DNA from: Methylothermaceae bacteria B42 | Lineage (GTDB): Bacteria > Pseudomonadota > Gammaproteobacteria > Methylococcales > Methylothermaceae | DNA length: 64,000 nucleotides | Direction: 5' to 3' | Assembly (NCBI GenBank): GCA_001566965.1 | Contig: LSNW01000014.1 | Span: forward strand, 164,733 to 228,732 | Shown: positions 37,236-45,921 of the stretch, piece by piece | How positions within the stretch are numbered: the stretch's first letter is position 1 | Layout: each line of letters starts with the position of its first letter | Position numbers and translations under genes: made by a program | The notes under the pieces: model-generated | What the model saw: only the letters and a program-made list of their open reading frames with translations | Told to the model about the DNA's origin: nothing | Database searches by the model: none

Positions 37236-39101
37236 TTAGGCGCATTTTTGCGGCAGATTACGAAGATGCTCTAAAAACCGCTCTGGCGGAATAAAGCCAA
37301 TCAAACGGGCGGAAGGGCATTCTTGACCTTGGGGGGTAAAAAACAGCACCGCCGGTGGGCCAATCAGGCCAAAACGCTTGAGTAAAGCTTTTTCCGGCAG
37401 GGTGTTGGCGGTGACATCGGCCTGTAAGGTAAGTAGCGGCCGCAAAGCCTGTTGGACTTGCGGGTGGGCGAAAGTGCCATTTTCCAGCTCTTTGCAGGAA
37501 ATACACCAGTCCGCGTAAAAATCCAACATTACCCATTGCCCTTGGTTTTTGGCCACCGCCATTTTTTGCTCCAACTGAGGAAGGGAGGTGAGACGCTGAA
37601 ATTGCACCTGTGGGGGATTTTGCGATCCAGAACGGGCCGACAGGATTTTCAGTGGCTGCAACACATCACGGCTGCCAGCGGAAACCCCAATCAAAAGCAA
37701 AATGCCATAAGTGAGCATGACAATGCCAAGCCCTTTGCCCAGCCGCCGCCAATGGCTGGCCTCTTCGGGCAAAGGGCTGGTAGCCCCTAAATAGATAGCG
37801 GGGCCAATCAGCCATAATGCCCATAAAACCATGGTTACCGTGGGCGGCAGAATGCGTTCCAGCAACCAAATTGCCACGCCTAATAAAATCACTCCGAAAA
37901 TGGCTCTGATGGTATTCATCCATAAACCGGCCCGCGGCAGCAGCTTCCCGGCCGATGTGCCTATCGCGATCAACGGCAGTCCCATCCCCAGGCCCATAGC
38001 AAACAAGGCTGCGCCCCCCAGTACCGCATCGCCGGTTTGGCCGATATAAATCAAGGCGCCAGCTAAAGGGGCTGCAACACAGGGGCCTACAATTAAGGCC
38101 GATAGGGCCCCCATGACAGCCGCATTGACAATCCCCCCGCTTTTGCCGCCGCGCCAATTCGCCAGCCTGGATTGCCAACTAGACGGCATTTGCAACTGAT
38201 ACAAACCGAACATGGCGAGCGCCAGCAGGACAAAGACCGCGCTGAAAGTGCCAATAATCCAGGGGTTTTGAAAAGCAGCCTGCAAGTTGGCGCCAAATAG
38301 CCCCGCCAACACGCCAAACACGGTATACATCAAGGCGGAAGCAATCACGTAGCTCAGGGAGAGGGTGAAGGCTCTGGCGGTGGTAATACTTCTTCCCTGA
38401 CCGACAATGATGCCGGAGAGAATTGGCAGCATGGGAAAAACGCAGGGAGTAAACGAGAGACCAATGCCAAATCCCAGAAAGATTAAAATAATCCACCAAA
38501 AACTCTGATCTTTCATCACCCGGGCAATGCGGTCCTGCTCCGCCAAGGTTTCCGTTGGTGGAGGAGATACCGCGGTAGATTGGGTTGCGGCTGTGATTGG
38601 CGGCAAAGTCAAGGTGATGGTTTTTTGCATTGGCGGATAACATACTCCCCTTTCCGCGCAACCTTGAAAGCCGACACGGAGGGTGAGGGAGCCGGATTGG
38701 GTTTGCAGGCGCTGGAGGGGAACCGTCGCCGTCACGCTATGAAAGTAGACTTCCGTGGTGCCAAATTCCGGGTCGTCCTTTTGTTTGCCAGGGGGGAACC
38801 TGGGGGTGCCAAGCTTGGCCTCGCCCTGGATTTTTTCAATTTTGAACTGGTTGCGGTAGAGATAATAGCCATCGGCAATTTGCCAATGAAGCTTGATTTT
38901 TTCCGGGCCGTCGGTTTCGGCGCTGAAATGAAATGCCTGATCCGCGGGCAGGAGTTCGTCCTGGAATAAGTTCAGCCCCAAGGTTTTGATGGAGCGGGAA
39001 AGCTGACCAAGCGGATCTTCCGCGGCAGAGGATTCAACGGTACCCGCCAGTAGCAGGCACAGGCAAATTATGATTTGAATTAATGAGAAGTGTCGACCCA
39101 T
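37236..39101 (-). CDS. dsbD: Thiol:disulfide interchange protein DsbD
   Basis: Moves electrons from cytoplasmic thioredoxin to the periplasm. The signal peptide (about 1-26) is followed by an N-terminal domain with GCAERGVCYPP (redox cysteines, about 151-157), an eight-helix membrane core with SFTPCVFPMLP and GPCVAAPLAGALIYIGQTGD, and a C-terminal thioredoxin domain with FYADWCISCKELE. Its 621 residues fit. The ATG overlaps the end of cutA by 22 bp. Confidence 0.96.
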   Translation of the reverse strand: MGRHFSLIQIIICLCLLLAGTVESSAAEDPLGQLSRSIKTLGLNLFQDELLPADQAFHFSAETDGPEKIKLHWQIADGYYLYRNQFKIEKIQGEAKLGTPRFPPGKQKDDPEFGTTEVYFHSVTATVPLQRLQTQSGSLTLRVGFQGCAERGVCYPPMQKTITLTLPPITAATQSTAVSPPPTETLAEQDRIARVMKDQSFWWIILIFLGFGIGLSFTPCVFPMLPILSGIIVGQGRSITTARAFTLSLSYVIASALMYTVFGVLAGLFGANLQAAFQNPWIIGTFSAVFVLLALAMFGLYQLQMPSSWQSRLANWRGGKSGGIVNAAVMGALSALIVGPCVAAPLAGALIYIGQTGDAVLGGAALFAMGLGMGLPLIAIGTSAGKLLPRAGLWMNTIRAIFGVILLGVAIWLLERILPPTVTMVLWALWLIGPAIYLGATSPLPEEASHWRRLGKGLGIVMLTYGILLLIGVSAGSRDVLQPLKILSARSGSQNPPQVQFQRLTSLPQLEQKMAVAKNQGQWVMLDFYADWCISCKELENGTFAHPQVQQALRPLLTLQADVTANTLPEKALLKRFGLIGPPAVLFFTPQGQECPSARLIGFIPPERFLEHLRNLPQKCA

Positions 39102-39409
39102 TCGCTCACCCAGTCTAAATATTGTTTTGCACCTTGCTCAATGGGGACCGCAACGATTTCGGGAAGTTCGTAAGGGTGGTGGGTTTGGATATAATTCTCC
39201 AGCGCCGGGAAACACTCGCTGCGGGTTTTAATTAATAGTAACACTTCATTATCCGTCTCGATTTTCCCTTGCCAGGGGTAGACCGAGGTGAGTCCAGGGA
39301 TAATGTTGACGCATGCCGCCAGATGATTTTCCACCAAGCCTTGCGCAAGTTTTTTTGCGGCTTCTTTATCGGGGCAGGTGCAGTAAATGATTTGGTGATG
39401 GGTGCTCAT
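39080..39409 (-). CDS. cutA: Divalent cation tolerance protein CutA
   Basis: Trimeric P-II-like fold protein. The 109-residue product shows IIYCTCPDKEAAKKLAQGLV, AACVNIIPGLTSVYPWQGKI and HPYELPEIVAVPI, standard CutA1 motifs. ATG 39409 (MSTHHQ) fits the family start; the frame stays open to 39448 without similarity. It diverges from fxsA and overlaps dsbD. Metal-tolerance role is debated in the literature. Confidence 0.93.
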   Translation of the reverse strand: MSTHHQIIYCTCPDKEAAKKLAQGLVENHLAACVNIIPGLTSVYPWQGKIETDNEVLLLIKTRSECFPALENYIQTHHPYELPEIVAVPIEQGAKQYLDWVSEWVDTSH

Positions 39410-39461
39410 GGCGAAAGATGACATAATGGGCGTTGTTAAATTAACCAAAGTTTCCGAATTT

Positions 39462-39902
39462 ATGAATCCGTTACGTTTGTTATTTCTGCTTTTTCTTATT
39501 GTACCTATGATCGAGATCTACTTGTTGCTCGTCATAGGTTCTATTATCGGACCTTTGCCGACGATTTTCATGGTGGTCTTCACCGCCGTGGTGGGCGCCT
39601 GGCTACTGAGAATTGAAGGTTTCAATACTTGGTTCCGGCTCCAGCAGAGCCTGGCCCAGGGGAAAGTACCCGCCCTGGAAATGGTGGAAGGGCCAATTTT
39701 GCTTGTGGGCGGGGCGCTGCTTTTAACCCCAGGTTTTTTTACTGATTTCTTGGGTTTTCTTTGTTTGCTGCCTTCCACCCGCCGCCGGATTGCCCAATAT
39801 ATTATCAAACGATGGATGATTCAGAGGACGCCGGGTGGACCCAAAGGCCCTAGTGGCGGCGCGACGGTGACCATTGAAGGGGAATTTGAGCGCAAAGACT
39901 AA
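39462..39902 (+). CDS. fxsA: FxsA family membrane protein
   Basis: A 146-residue protein with about four membrane helices: LLFLLFLIVPMIEIYLLL, then the Gly-rich VGGALLLTPGFFTDFLG that marks the family, and a basic cytoplasmic tail ending GEFERKD. In E. coli, FxsA overproduction relieves F-plasmid exclusion of phage T7; its normal role is unknown. ATG 39462 fits the family start, although the frame extends to 39402. Confidence 0.9.
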   Translation: MNPLRLLFLLFLIVPMIEIYLLLVIGSIIGPLPTIFMVVFTAVVGAWLLRIEGFNTWFRLQQSLAQGKVPALEMVEGPILLVGGALLLTPGFFTDFLGFLCLLPSTRRRIAQYIIKRWMIQRTPGGPKGPSGGATVTIEGEFERKD

Positions 39903-39906
39903 TTAG

Positions 39907-40083
39907 CCTAAATTCCGCAAGTATTTCGGCAGTCGGCTGCCAAATCAAGCCTTTATGCTGCGTTGGCTGCACCAATATTTATGCTCGAAGTAGCGCTGCC
40001 ACGCCTGCGCGAAAATTGGTTTGCCGCCTTGCCTAAAGACTTGCTTGACACCCTCGGTGCTCGAATCACTTGCAAAATTTAGG
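39907..40083. repeat. 177-bp interspersed repeat, copy 1
   Basis: Nearly identical to 40553-40728 (about a dozen differences by eye). It starts CCTAAATTCCGCAAG and ends CTTGCAAAATTTAGG, which are imperfect inverted repeats. Inside are the palindromic TAGCGCTGCCACGCC region and CTGCGTTGGC/GCCGCCTTGC. No full reading frame. It lies between fxsA and the end of the CBS gene and supplies that gene's stop codon. Confidence 0.85.
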
Positions 40084-40489
40084 CTAGATTGTCAAGGAAA
40101 AACCGGAGTAGATCTCTCCAGCTCACAATGCCAACCAGTTTGTGATCTTTATCGACCACGGGCAGGGCGGAAACTTTTTCTTGCACCAGAACGGCGGCAG
40201 CGGAGATGACAAAGGTTTCAGGCCGCACCGTCACTGGTTCCCTGGTCATGATTTGGTGCGCTCTTTTTTTCAGGGTTTCCCGGTCCCGTTCGGTTTCAGA
40301 AGGCGTATCCACGTAGGGACTGATGACGTGCAATAAGTCATTTTCATAGATTATCCCCACCAGTTTCTTCCGGTCCACCACCGGGATCTGGTGGAACCCC
40401 ATGTCCCCGAAAATGCCACGCACCAGCCGCACACTCGCATCCATGGCGACTGCGGTGACTCTTCGGGTCATGATCTCTGAAATAAGCAC
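40079..40489 (-). CDS. CBS-domain protein between twin repeats
   Basis: Two CBS motifs (SEIMTRRVTAVAMDASVRL... and HQIMTREPVTVRPETFVIS...) each closing with a GIIYENDLL or GIVSWRDLL segment, about 136 residues. Adenine-nucleotide binding is typical. GTG 40489 has GGGA eight bases upstream; a TTG at 40528 is less likely because TATACT near it looks like a -10. The stop TAA and last alanine lie in the end of repeat copy 1, so the gene's 3' end was probably reshaped by insertion. Confidence 0.8.
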   Translation of the reverse strand: MLISEIMTRRVTAVAMDASVRLVRGIFGDMGFHQIPVVDRKKLVGIIYENDLLHVISPYVDTPSETERDRETLKKRAHQIMTREPVTVRPETFVISAAAVLVQEKVSALPVVDKDHKLVGIVSWRDLLRFFLDNLA

Positions 40490-40552
40490 TGACTTTATCC
40501 CATTGTTGTTCGGAATAAAGTATAGCAACCAAAATTGGAGTGAAAATTAAAA

Positions 40553-40728
40553 CCTAAATTCTGCAAGTATTTCGGCAGTCGACTGCCAAATCAAGCCTTT
40601 ATGCTGCGTTGGCCGCACCAATTTTATGCTCGAAGTAGCGCTGCTACGCCTGCGCGAAAATGGGCTTGCCGCCTTGCCTAAAGCCTTGCTTGACACCCTC
40701 GGTGCGCGAATCACTTGCAAAATTTAGG
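40553..40728. repeat. 176-bp interspersed repeat, copy 2
   Basis: Same orientation as copy 1, with the same ends: CCTAAATTCTGCAAG and CTTGCAAAATTTAGG. It lies 64 bp upstream of the CBS gene start, so the pair brackets that gene like a small composite transposon, although no transposase is present. Confidence 0.85.
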
Positions 40729-40785
40729 TAAAAAGAAAAAACTCAGAAAAATAAAAGACGCGTCCCTGCGCCGAAGGGATTCAAC

Positions 40786-41046
40786 TCAATGTTGGGTGGC
40801 TTGGTCGCTCTTGTGCTGAGCGCCGCCACAGCAAGAGGCGAAAGTGTTCCTGCCAAGTCCCGAATTGATCGGGCACCAACGGGTGTATCCCGTGGCCAGT
40901 AGGACAATGCCAGTCATAAGAAGAATGACACTGCCCAAAAACAGGGAAATAAAAATGAGCAAAGCGCCTATGCCGTAGCGGATTTTTTGTTCCTTGTCGC
41001 CGATATTGCGTTCATATTTCAACATTTTCTTGAAATCAAAACCCAT
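40786..41046 (-). CDS. DUF2892 small membrane protein
   Basis: An 86-residue protein with two membrane helices (IRYGIGALLIFISLFLG and ILLMTGIVLLATGYTRWCP). The start ERNIGDKEQKIRYGIG and the end RWCPINSGLGRNTF match DUF2892, which is also found fused to rhodanese domains. The tail SCCGGAQHKSDQATQH is Cys/His-rich and could bind metal; that is a guess. AGGAGAGAGG lies before the ATG. Confidence 0.85.
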   Translation of the reverse strand: MGFDFKKMLKYERNIGDKEQKIRYGIGALLIFISLFLGSVILLMTGIVLLATGYTRWCPINSGLGRNTFASCCGGAQHKSDQATQH

Positions 41047-41185
41047 AACCTCTCTCCTTTGATTGACTTTAAGGGTTAAAAATTGCTTTTAGGAAATTTC
41101 ATCCCAAAAGTCTCTCCACAAACCCAACAAACTGCCTTCCAAGTATAACGGAAATATGGGGTCGGTATCCGGTAAAATAAAGGCC

Positions 41186-43336
41186 ATGGATATCACCACG
41201 ATTCTCGATCCCCTCAACGACGCCCAGCGCGAAGCCGTCAGCGCGCCCCTGCAACCCATGTTGATACTGGCCGGCGCCGGCAGCGGCAAAACCCGAGTGC
41301 TGGTTCATCGTCTGGCCTGGCTGATGCAAGTGGAGAGCTTTTCTCCCCATACCTTGATGGCGGTAACTTTTACCAACAAGGCCGCCAGCGAGATGCGCGG
41401 CCGGGTGGAAAGCCTGCTCCATCTGGACACCCGGGGCATGTGGCTGGGAACTTTCCACGGACTGGCCCATCGGCTGCTGCGCCGCCACGCCCAGGAGGCT
41501 GGACTGCCCGATGGCTTCCAAGTCCTGGACAGCGATGACCAGTACCGCCTGATCCGCCGCCTGCTCCGGGAAATGAACCTGGATGAAGGCCGTTGGCCGC
41601 CCCGTCAGGTGCAATGGTATATCAATGCCAATAAAGATGAAGGCTTGCGTCCCCAACATTTGGTGGCGAACGATTTATTTGAACGGCAAATGCTGGAAAT
41701 TTATCAGGCCTACGAACAACATTGCCAGCGGGCGGGAGTGGTGGATTTCGCCGAGTTGCTGCTGCGCGCCCACGAAGTATTGCGGGAACACGGTTCATTG
41801 TTGGCCCATTATCAGCGCCGTTTCCAGCAGATTCTGGTGGATGAATTTCAAGACACCAATGCCATTCAATACGCCTGGTTGCGGCTGTTGGCCGGGGACA
41901 ATGAAAACCTGTTTGTGGTCGGAGACGATGATCAATCCATCTATGGCTGGCGGGGCGCCAAGGTGGAAAATCTGCAGCGCTTCCAGCAGGACTTTCCCGG
42001 CCACCGGCTGGTGCGCCTGGAACAAAATTACCGCTCCACCGCTCAGATTCTGGAAGCCGCCAATGGGTTGATCTCCCACAATCGGGGCCGGTTGGGGAAA
42101 AAACTCTGGACTGAAGGGGGCAAAGGGGAGCCCATCTCTGTGTATGCGGCATTCAACGATCAGGACGAAGCCCGCTTTGTCATAGACCGCATACAGCAAA
42201 AATTGGAACAAGGCTGCCTTGGAAGCGACATCGCCATTCTCTACCGCTCCAACGCGCAATCCCGCCTGTTTGAAGAGCATCTGCTCGCTGCTGGCATCCC
42301 CTACCGGGTCTATGGGGGGCTGCGGTTCTTCGAGCGGGCGGAAATCAAAAGCGCGCTGGCTTATTTGCGTCTGATAGCCAACCGGGACGATGATCCTTCC
42401 TTCGAGCGGGTGGTGAATCTGCCTACCCGCGGTATTGGCCCGCGGACGGTGGATATTGTCCGGGACTATGCGCGCCACCACATGCTCTCACTGTGGCGGG
42501 CGGCGGAAGCTTTATGCCAAAGTCAGGAGCTTTCCGCGCGGGCGCGCAACGCCTTGCACAAATTTCTGCAGTTAATCGAAACCATGGAAGAGGCTACCCA
42601 AGGTTTGGATTTGGCTGATCAAGTCAAAAAGGTGGTGGAAACCAGCGGTCTGCTGGACCATTACGGCAAGGAAAAAGGCGAACAAGGGGAAACCCGGATG
42701 GAGAACCTGAAAGAATTGGTCAACGCTGCCCGGCAATTTGCAGTAATCGATCCTGAGGAAGAAGAAGGCACGCCACTTGATATCTTCTTGGCCCACGCGG
42801 CTTTGGAGGCGGGGGAGTCCCAGGCCGATGCCGGGGAGGACAGCGTTCAGTTGATGACATTGCATGCCGCCAAAGGGTTGGAGTTTCCCCTGGTGTTTAT
42901 GGTGGGAATGGAAGAGGGGCTGTTTCCTTCCATGCAATCCTTGGAAGACCCGTTGCGCCTGGAAGAAGAACGGCGCTTGTGTTATGTGGGCATGACCCGG
43001 GCCATGGAAAAATTAACTATGACCTACGCCGAATGCCGCCGCTTCTACGGGCGGGAGACCTATCCCCGTGAATCGCGTTTCTTGCGGGAAATTCCCACCC
43101 AATACCTGGAGGAAATCCGCATGACTGCCCGGATATCCAAACCCGTTTCCACCAGCCCAACATCCATGGAAGAACCGCCCTTAAAACTGGGTCAACGGGT
43201 AATGCACGCCGCCTTTGGCGAAGGCACGGTGCTTCAATGCGAAGGGGAAGGCAAAAATGCCAGGGTACAGGTCAATTTTGAAAACGCGGGCGCCAAATGG
43301 CTGATGCTGGCCTATGCGGATTTGCAGGTTTTGTAG
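41186..43336 (+). CDS. uvrD: DNA helicase II
   Basis: 3'-5' helicase for excision and mismatch repair. Motif Ia/I appear as LAGAGSGKTRVLVHRLAWL and VTFTNKAASEMRGR; DEFQDTN (motif II), GDDDQSIYGWRGA (III), QNYRST (IV), and LMTLHAAKGLEFPLVF and VGMTRAMEKL (V-VI) are intact. A UvrD-type C-terminus follows. ATG 41186 (MDITTILDPLNDAQREAV) mirrors E. coli UvrD, so the ten extra codons upstream are left out. 716 residues. Confidence 0.96.
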   Translation: MDITTILDPLNDAQREAVSAPLQPMLILAGAGSGKTRVLVHRLAWLMQVESFSPHTLMAVTFTNKAASEMRGRVESLLHLDTRGMWLGTFHGLAHRLLRRHAQEAGLPDGFQVLDSDDQYRLIRRLLREMNLDEGRWPPRQVQWYINANKDEGLRPQHLVANDLFERQMLEIYQAYEQHCQRAGVVDFAELLLRAHEVLREHGSLLAHYQRRFQQILVDEFQDTNAIQYAWLRLLAGDNENLFVVGDDDQSIYGWRGAKVENLQRFQQDFPGHRLVRLEQNYRSTAQILEAANGLISHNRGRLGKKLWTEGGKGEPISVYAAFNDQDEARFVIDRIQQKLEQGCLGSDIAILYRSNAQSRLFEEHLLAAGIPYRVYGGLRFFERAEIKSALAYLRLIANRDDDPSFERVVNLPTRGIGPRTVDIVRDYARHHMLSLWRAAEALCQSQELSARARNALHKFLQLIETMEEATQGLDLADQVKKVVETSGLLDHYGKEKGEQGETRMENLKELVNAARQFAVIDPEEEEGTPLDIFLAHAALEAGESQADAGEDSVQLMTLHAAKGLEFPLVFMVGMEEGLFPSMQSLEDPLRLEEERRLCYVGMTRAMEKLTMTYAECRRFYGRETYPRESRFLREIPTQYLEEIRMTARISKPVSTSPTSMEEPPLKLGQRVMHAAFGEGTVLQCEGEGKNARVQVNFENAGAKWLMLAYADLQVL

Positions 43337-43369
43337 GAAGGATGATTACTTAAATCTAGTCCATTTATT

Positions 43370-43472
43370 GGCGCCGGGTGGCCGCTTGTGGGGAACGTCG
43401 TAAATCCATCCATGGAGACTTGACGGCGGCCATCCAGGCCGCCGACATCCCCACAAGCGGCCACCCGGCGCC
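43370..43472. repeat. 103-bp palindromic element with 25-bp perfect arms
   Basis: GGCGCCGGGTGGCCGCTTGT continuing GGGGA (43370-43394) is exactly reversed at 43448-43472. Inside is ACGTCGTAAATCCATCCATG, GAGACTTGA and a hairpin CGGCGGCC-ATCCA-GGCCGCCG (43424-43444). It sits between the convergent uvrD and M14 genes and would fold into a very stable cruciform or terminator. Confidence 0.85.
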
Positions 43473-43485
43473 TCCGTTGTGAAAT

Positions 43486-44505
43486 CTAAATCGGCAACGG
43501 CAGCCTTTCCATCAAATAACCCAAACAATCCTGGCGGATGATGCGTTCATCCATTGTGAACATGGAAGGCATAACCTTGCGTTTGAGGATTAACTTACCT
43601 GCCTGGACTTGGAAATAAAGGTGGGTGACTTCATTGCCGTCTTCATCCAGGGCAATCAACGGTATCGTGTCGCAGTGGACTTCTCCCAGGGCAATCCCGG
43701 CTGACAGCTCCATGAAATTCAAATGATCCAGATCTGACCGTAGCACCAAATCCGCCTTGTCGTCAGTAAAGCTGAAATAGATATCCTTACGGATTTTGAT
43801 TTGAGCAACGGTATGAAAAAGATCGACGTTTCCGGGACTGGGCGGCTTATTGGGAATTTCCTTCAAGTGCAAACATGTATCCACATAATCAAAGGCGTGA
43901 TCAACGCCTTGTGAAATGCCTGGCTTGCCGCATTCCAGAGTAACCGCGGGACATAACCTGGCAAAAGCCATGGATTGCACGCCCTTTGGGCGAAGGAAGT
44001 ACACCACCAGGCGGCCAAAAAAGGAGGCCAGTTGCAGAAAAGGCGCTTCCAGACAGTTGACACAACCATAGAGAGGGTTGCGGCCGGTGTTATTGTGAAT
44101 ATCGATGCTGGCGAAAAGCGGCCGGGCGGCCATGGTTTCCCACACCTGTCTCATGAGGGAAACTTCAGGACAGGGGGGATGTTCAGTGCCTGGCCAGACG
44201 CGATTGTAATCGGGTTGTCCTTCAAGACGTCTAACGCCTGCCCTGGCAGCCTCGATATTGCCGAAAAAGATGGACAAAGAGCGGGGTAATGGGTGGTCCT
44301 GATATTTTTTCAACAACCGTTGCACGGCCAGCAGGCCGGTGACCTCATTGCCGTGCAAAAGGATAGAAATAAACAACCGGGCGGGATCTTTGCCCTCCAA
44401 GTGAAGTAAGGTCGGGCCAGGCAAAAGGGTGTAAAGTTCTTTGGCATCAATCTCCAGTAATCCTGGCGGCACAGTATCTATTTGGTGCAAAGTCAAATCG
44501 GCCAT
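43486..44505 (-). CDS. M14-family succinylglutamate desuccinylase/aspartoacylase-like protein
   Basis: Zinc hydrolase fold of the AstE/AspA group, about 339 residues. Zinc ligands are visible in ILLHGNEVTG (HxxE) and SIDIHNNTGRNPLYG (H); the catalytic-type glutamate may be in VTLECGKPGISQG. ATG 44505 (MADLTLHQ) is chosen; the frame runs upstream inside the GCS2 gene. It overlaps that gene by 13 bp, so a joint pathway on an amide or amino acid conjugate is likely. Real substrate unknown. Confidence 0.78.
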   Translation of the reverse strand: MADLTLHQIDTVPPGLLEIDAKELYTLLPGPTLLHLEGKDPARLFISILLHGNEVTGLLAVQRLLKKYQDHPLPRSLSIFFGNIEAARAGVRRLEGQPDYNRVWPGTEHPPCPEVSLMRQVWETMAARPLFASIDIHNNTGRNPLYGCVNCLEAPFLQLASFFGRLVVYFLRPKGVQSMAFARLCPAVTLECGKPGISQGVDHAFDYVDTCLHLKEIPNKPPSPGNVDLFHTVAQIKIRKDIYFSFTDDKADLVLRSDLDHLNFMELSAGIALGEVHCDTIPLIALDEDGNEVTHLYFQVQAGKLILKRKVMPSMFTMDERIIRQDCLGYLMERLPLPI

Positions 44506-45911
44506 GTGTGCACGGGTTTTCCTTGTTGTTGGTGTTGCCAATAAGTTCGGGTCATGGCGGCGAAATCCTTGCCGTGAGCGGCAATATAACGGCGTTGCCA
44601 TTGGCTGCCGCATTGATTGGCGGCGATTCTGTCCCGGATTATCCCTAAATATTTTTCCCGGTCCCGCCGGCAAATCGCCAATTGCGCCAAGCCTTCCCTG
44701 GCTCTTGGAATCAGTTCCTCCAAAAGTAATTTTCGCAATTGCCAGCGGACGTTTTCAAACCAGGTGACATGAGCATCCCAACCATGCATGGCGGCCAGAT
44801 AAAAATTATCACGGGCCTGGGAAAATGGCAGTCGTTTTTGTTCCTGGCTCAGGTTGTAAGCCAGACCATAATAAAAGGCGGCGTTGGCGATCATGTCAAT
44901 GATGGTCGGCCCCGCCGGCAGAACCCGGTGCTCGATTCTTAAATGGGGCGTGCCGTTTTGGTCGAAACCTACCAGTGGCCGGTTCCAGCGCCAGATGGTG
45001 CCATTGTGGAGGCGCAGGTGGGAGAATTTATCTGGTGGATCTTCGAAAAGGATAGGCAGCAGCACCGGGAAATGTTCCAGATTCTCACGGAAAGCCTGCG
45101 AGACACCTTGTTTGAGATACCGGTTGCCAAAGCCAACCCGGCGCAAAGGTCCATGAATAGCGGCGCCATAGCCGCCGATTTCGATGGATTGTTCAAATAA
45201 GGGAATCCGGGTTTCCGCCCACAGGTCTTTGCCAAACAAGTAAGGCGCATTGGTCCCTGCCCCCAAGGTGGCGGCGGACGCCATGATGGAGGCATTGAAT
45301 AAAGGGGTAAACTGATCCTGGGGCGTTTGCAGATGGATCTGGAACGAGGTGGCGGCCGCTTCCAGCATGACATCGTCATGGAAACACTCCAAGTGTTCCT
45401 CGCCGGTGATTTCCAGATGGAGGGGTTCACCCCGAAGACGAAGGATCTGTTCGTTGAGGGCCCGGTAGCGGTTTAGCTCCGACATGTTTTTAAGGGTCAA
45501 ATCCGTTTGCCGCAAGGTCGGCAACGTGCCGATCATGAGCAGGCGGCAATCCAGCGCCTGGGCTGTCTGTTGGGCCTTGCGCCAGATTTCTTCCTGTTCG
45601 TGATGGAGACGCGACAAGGCATCGCTTTGGAGGTCACGGGGGTGATTATTCAGCTCAATATTGAATTTGGCCAGTTCCGGGGAGGCGAGGGGATCGGCCA
45701 AGCGCTTTAGAAAACGGTCGTTACAGGGTGCTGGACGCATGTGTTGATCCACCAGCCATGCCTCGATTTCGAAGCCAGCAACCGGGCCTTTGTCAGAAAA
45801 TTGCCAGCCTTTTTCCAAGGAACGCAGCAGCTCGGTTTCTTCGCCAAGCCGCTTTAGAAAACGTTCGAAATCCTTTTGGCTAAAGTGAATATGCTCGATT
45901 TCCTGGCCCAT
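44493..45911 (-). CDS. Glutamate-cysteine ligase-like (GCS2) carboxylate-amine ligase
   Basis: A 472-residue protein of the GCS2 family. The fold's acidic ATP/Mg motif appears as AGFEIEAWLVD, ELNNHP takes the place of the second acidic segment, and EHLECFHDDVMLEAAATSFQIHLQ and IEHRVLPAGPTIIDMIAN (in parts) match the core. These enzymes join amines to glutamate or related acids; glutathione synthesis is one possibility, but no gshB is nearby. It overlaps the M14 hydrolase gene. Confidence 0.75.
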   Translation of the reverse strand: MGQEIEHIHFSQKDFERFLKRLGEETELLRSLEKGWQFSDKGPVAGFEIEAWLVDQHMRPAPCNDRFLKRLADPLASPELAKFNIELNNHPRDLQSDALSRLHHEQEEIWRKAQQTAQALDCRLLMIGTLPTLRQTDLTLKNMSELNRYRALNEQILRLRGEPLHLEITGEEHLECFHDDVMLEAAATSFQIHLQTPQDQFTPLFNASIMASAATLGAGTNAPYLFGKDLWAETRIPLFEQSIEIGGYGAAIHGPLRRVGFGNRYLKQGVSQAFRENLEHFPVLLPILFEDPPDKFSHLRLHNGTIWRWNRPLVGFDQNGTPHLRIEHRVLPAGPTIIDMIANAAFYYGLAYNLSQEQKRLPFSQARDNFYLAAMHGWDAHVTWFENVRWQLRKLLLEELIPRAREGLAQLAICRRDREKYLGIIRDRIAANQCGSQWQRRYIAAHGKDFAAMTRTYWQHQQQGKPVHTWPI

Positions 45912-45921
45912 AGTTCCCCCT

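Noticed and set aside
40079..40081. CBS gene truncated by the repeat to a non-functional state
   Set aside because: Both CBS motifs are complete and the end LLRFFLDNLA is a normal family ending, so only the stop and last codon come from the repeat.
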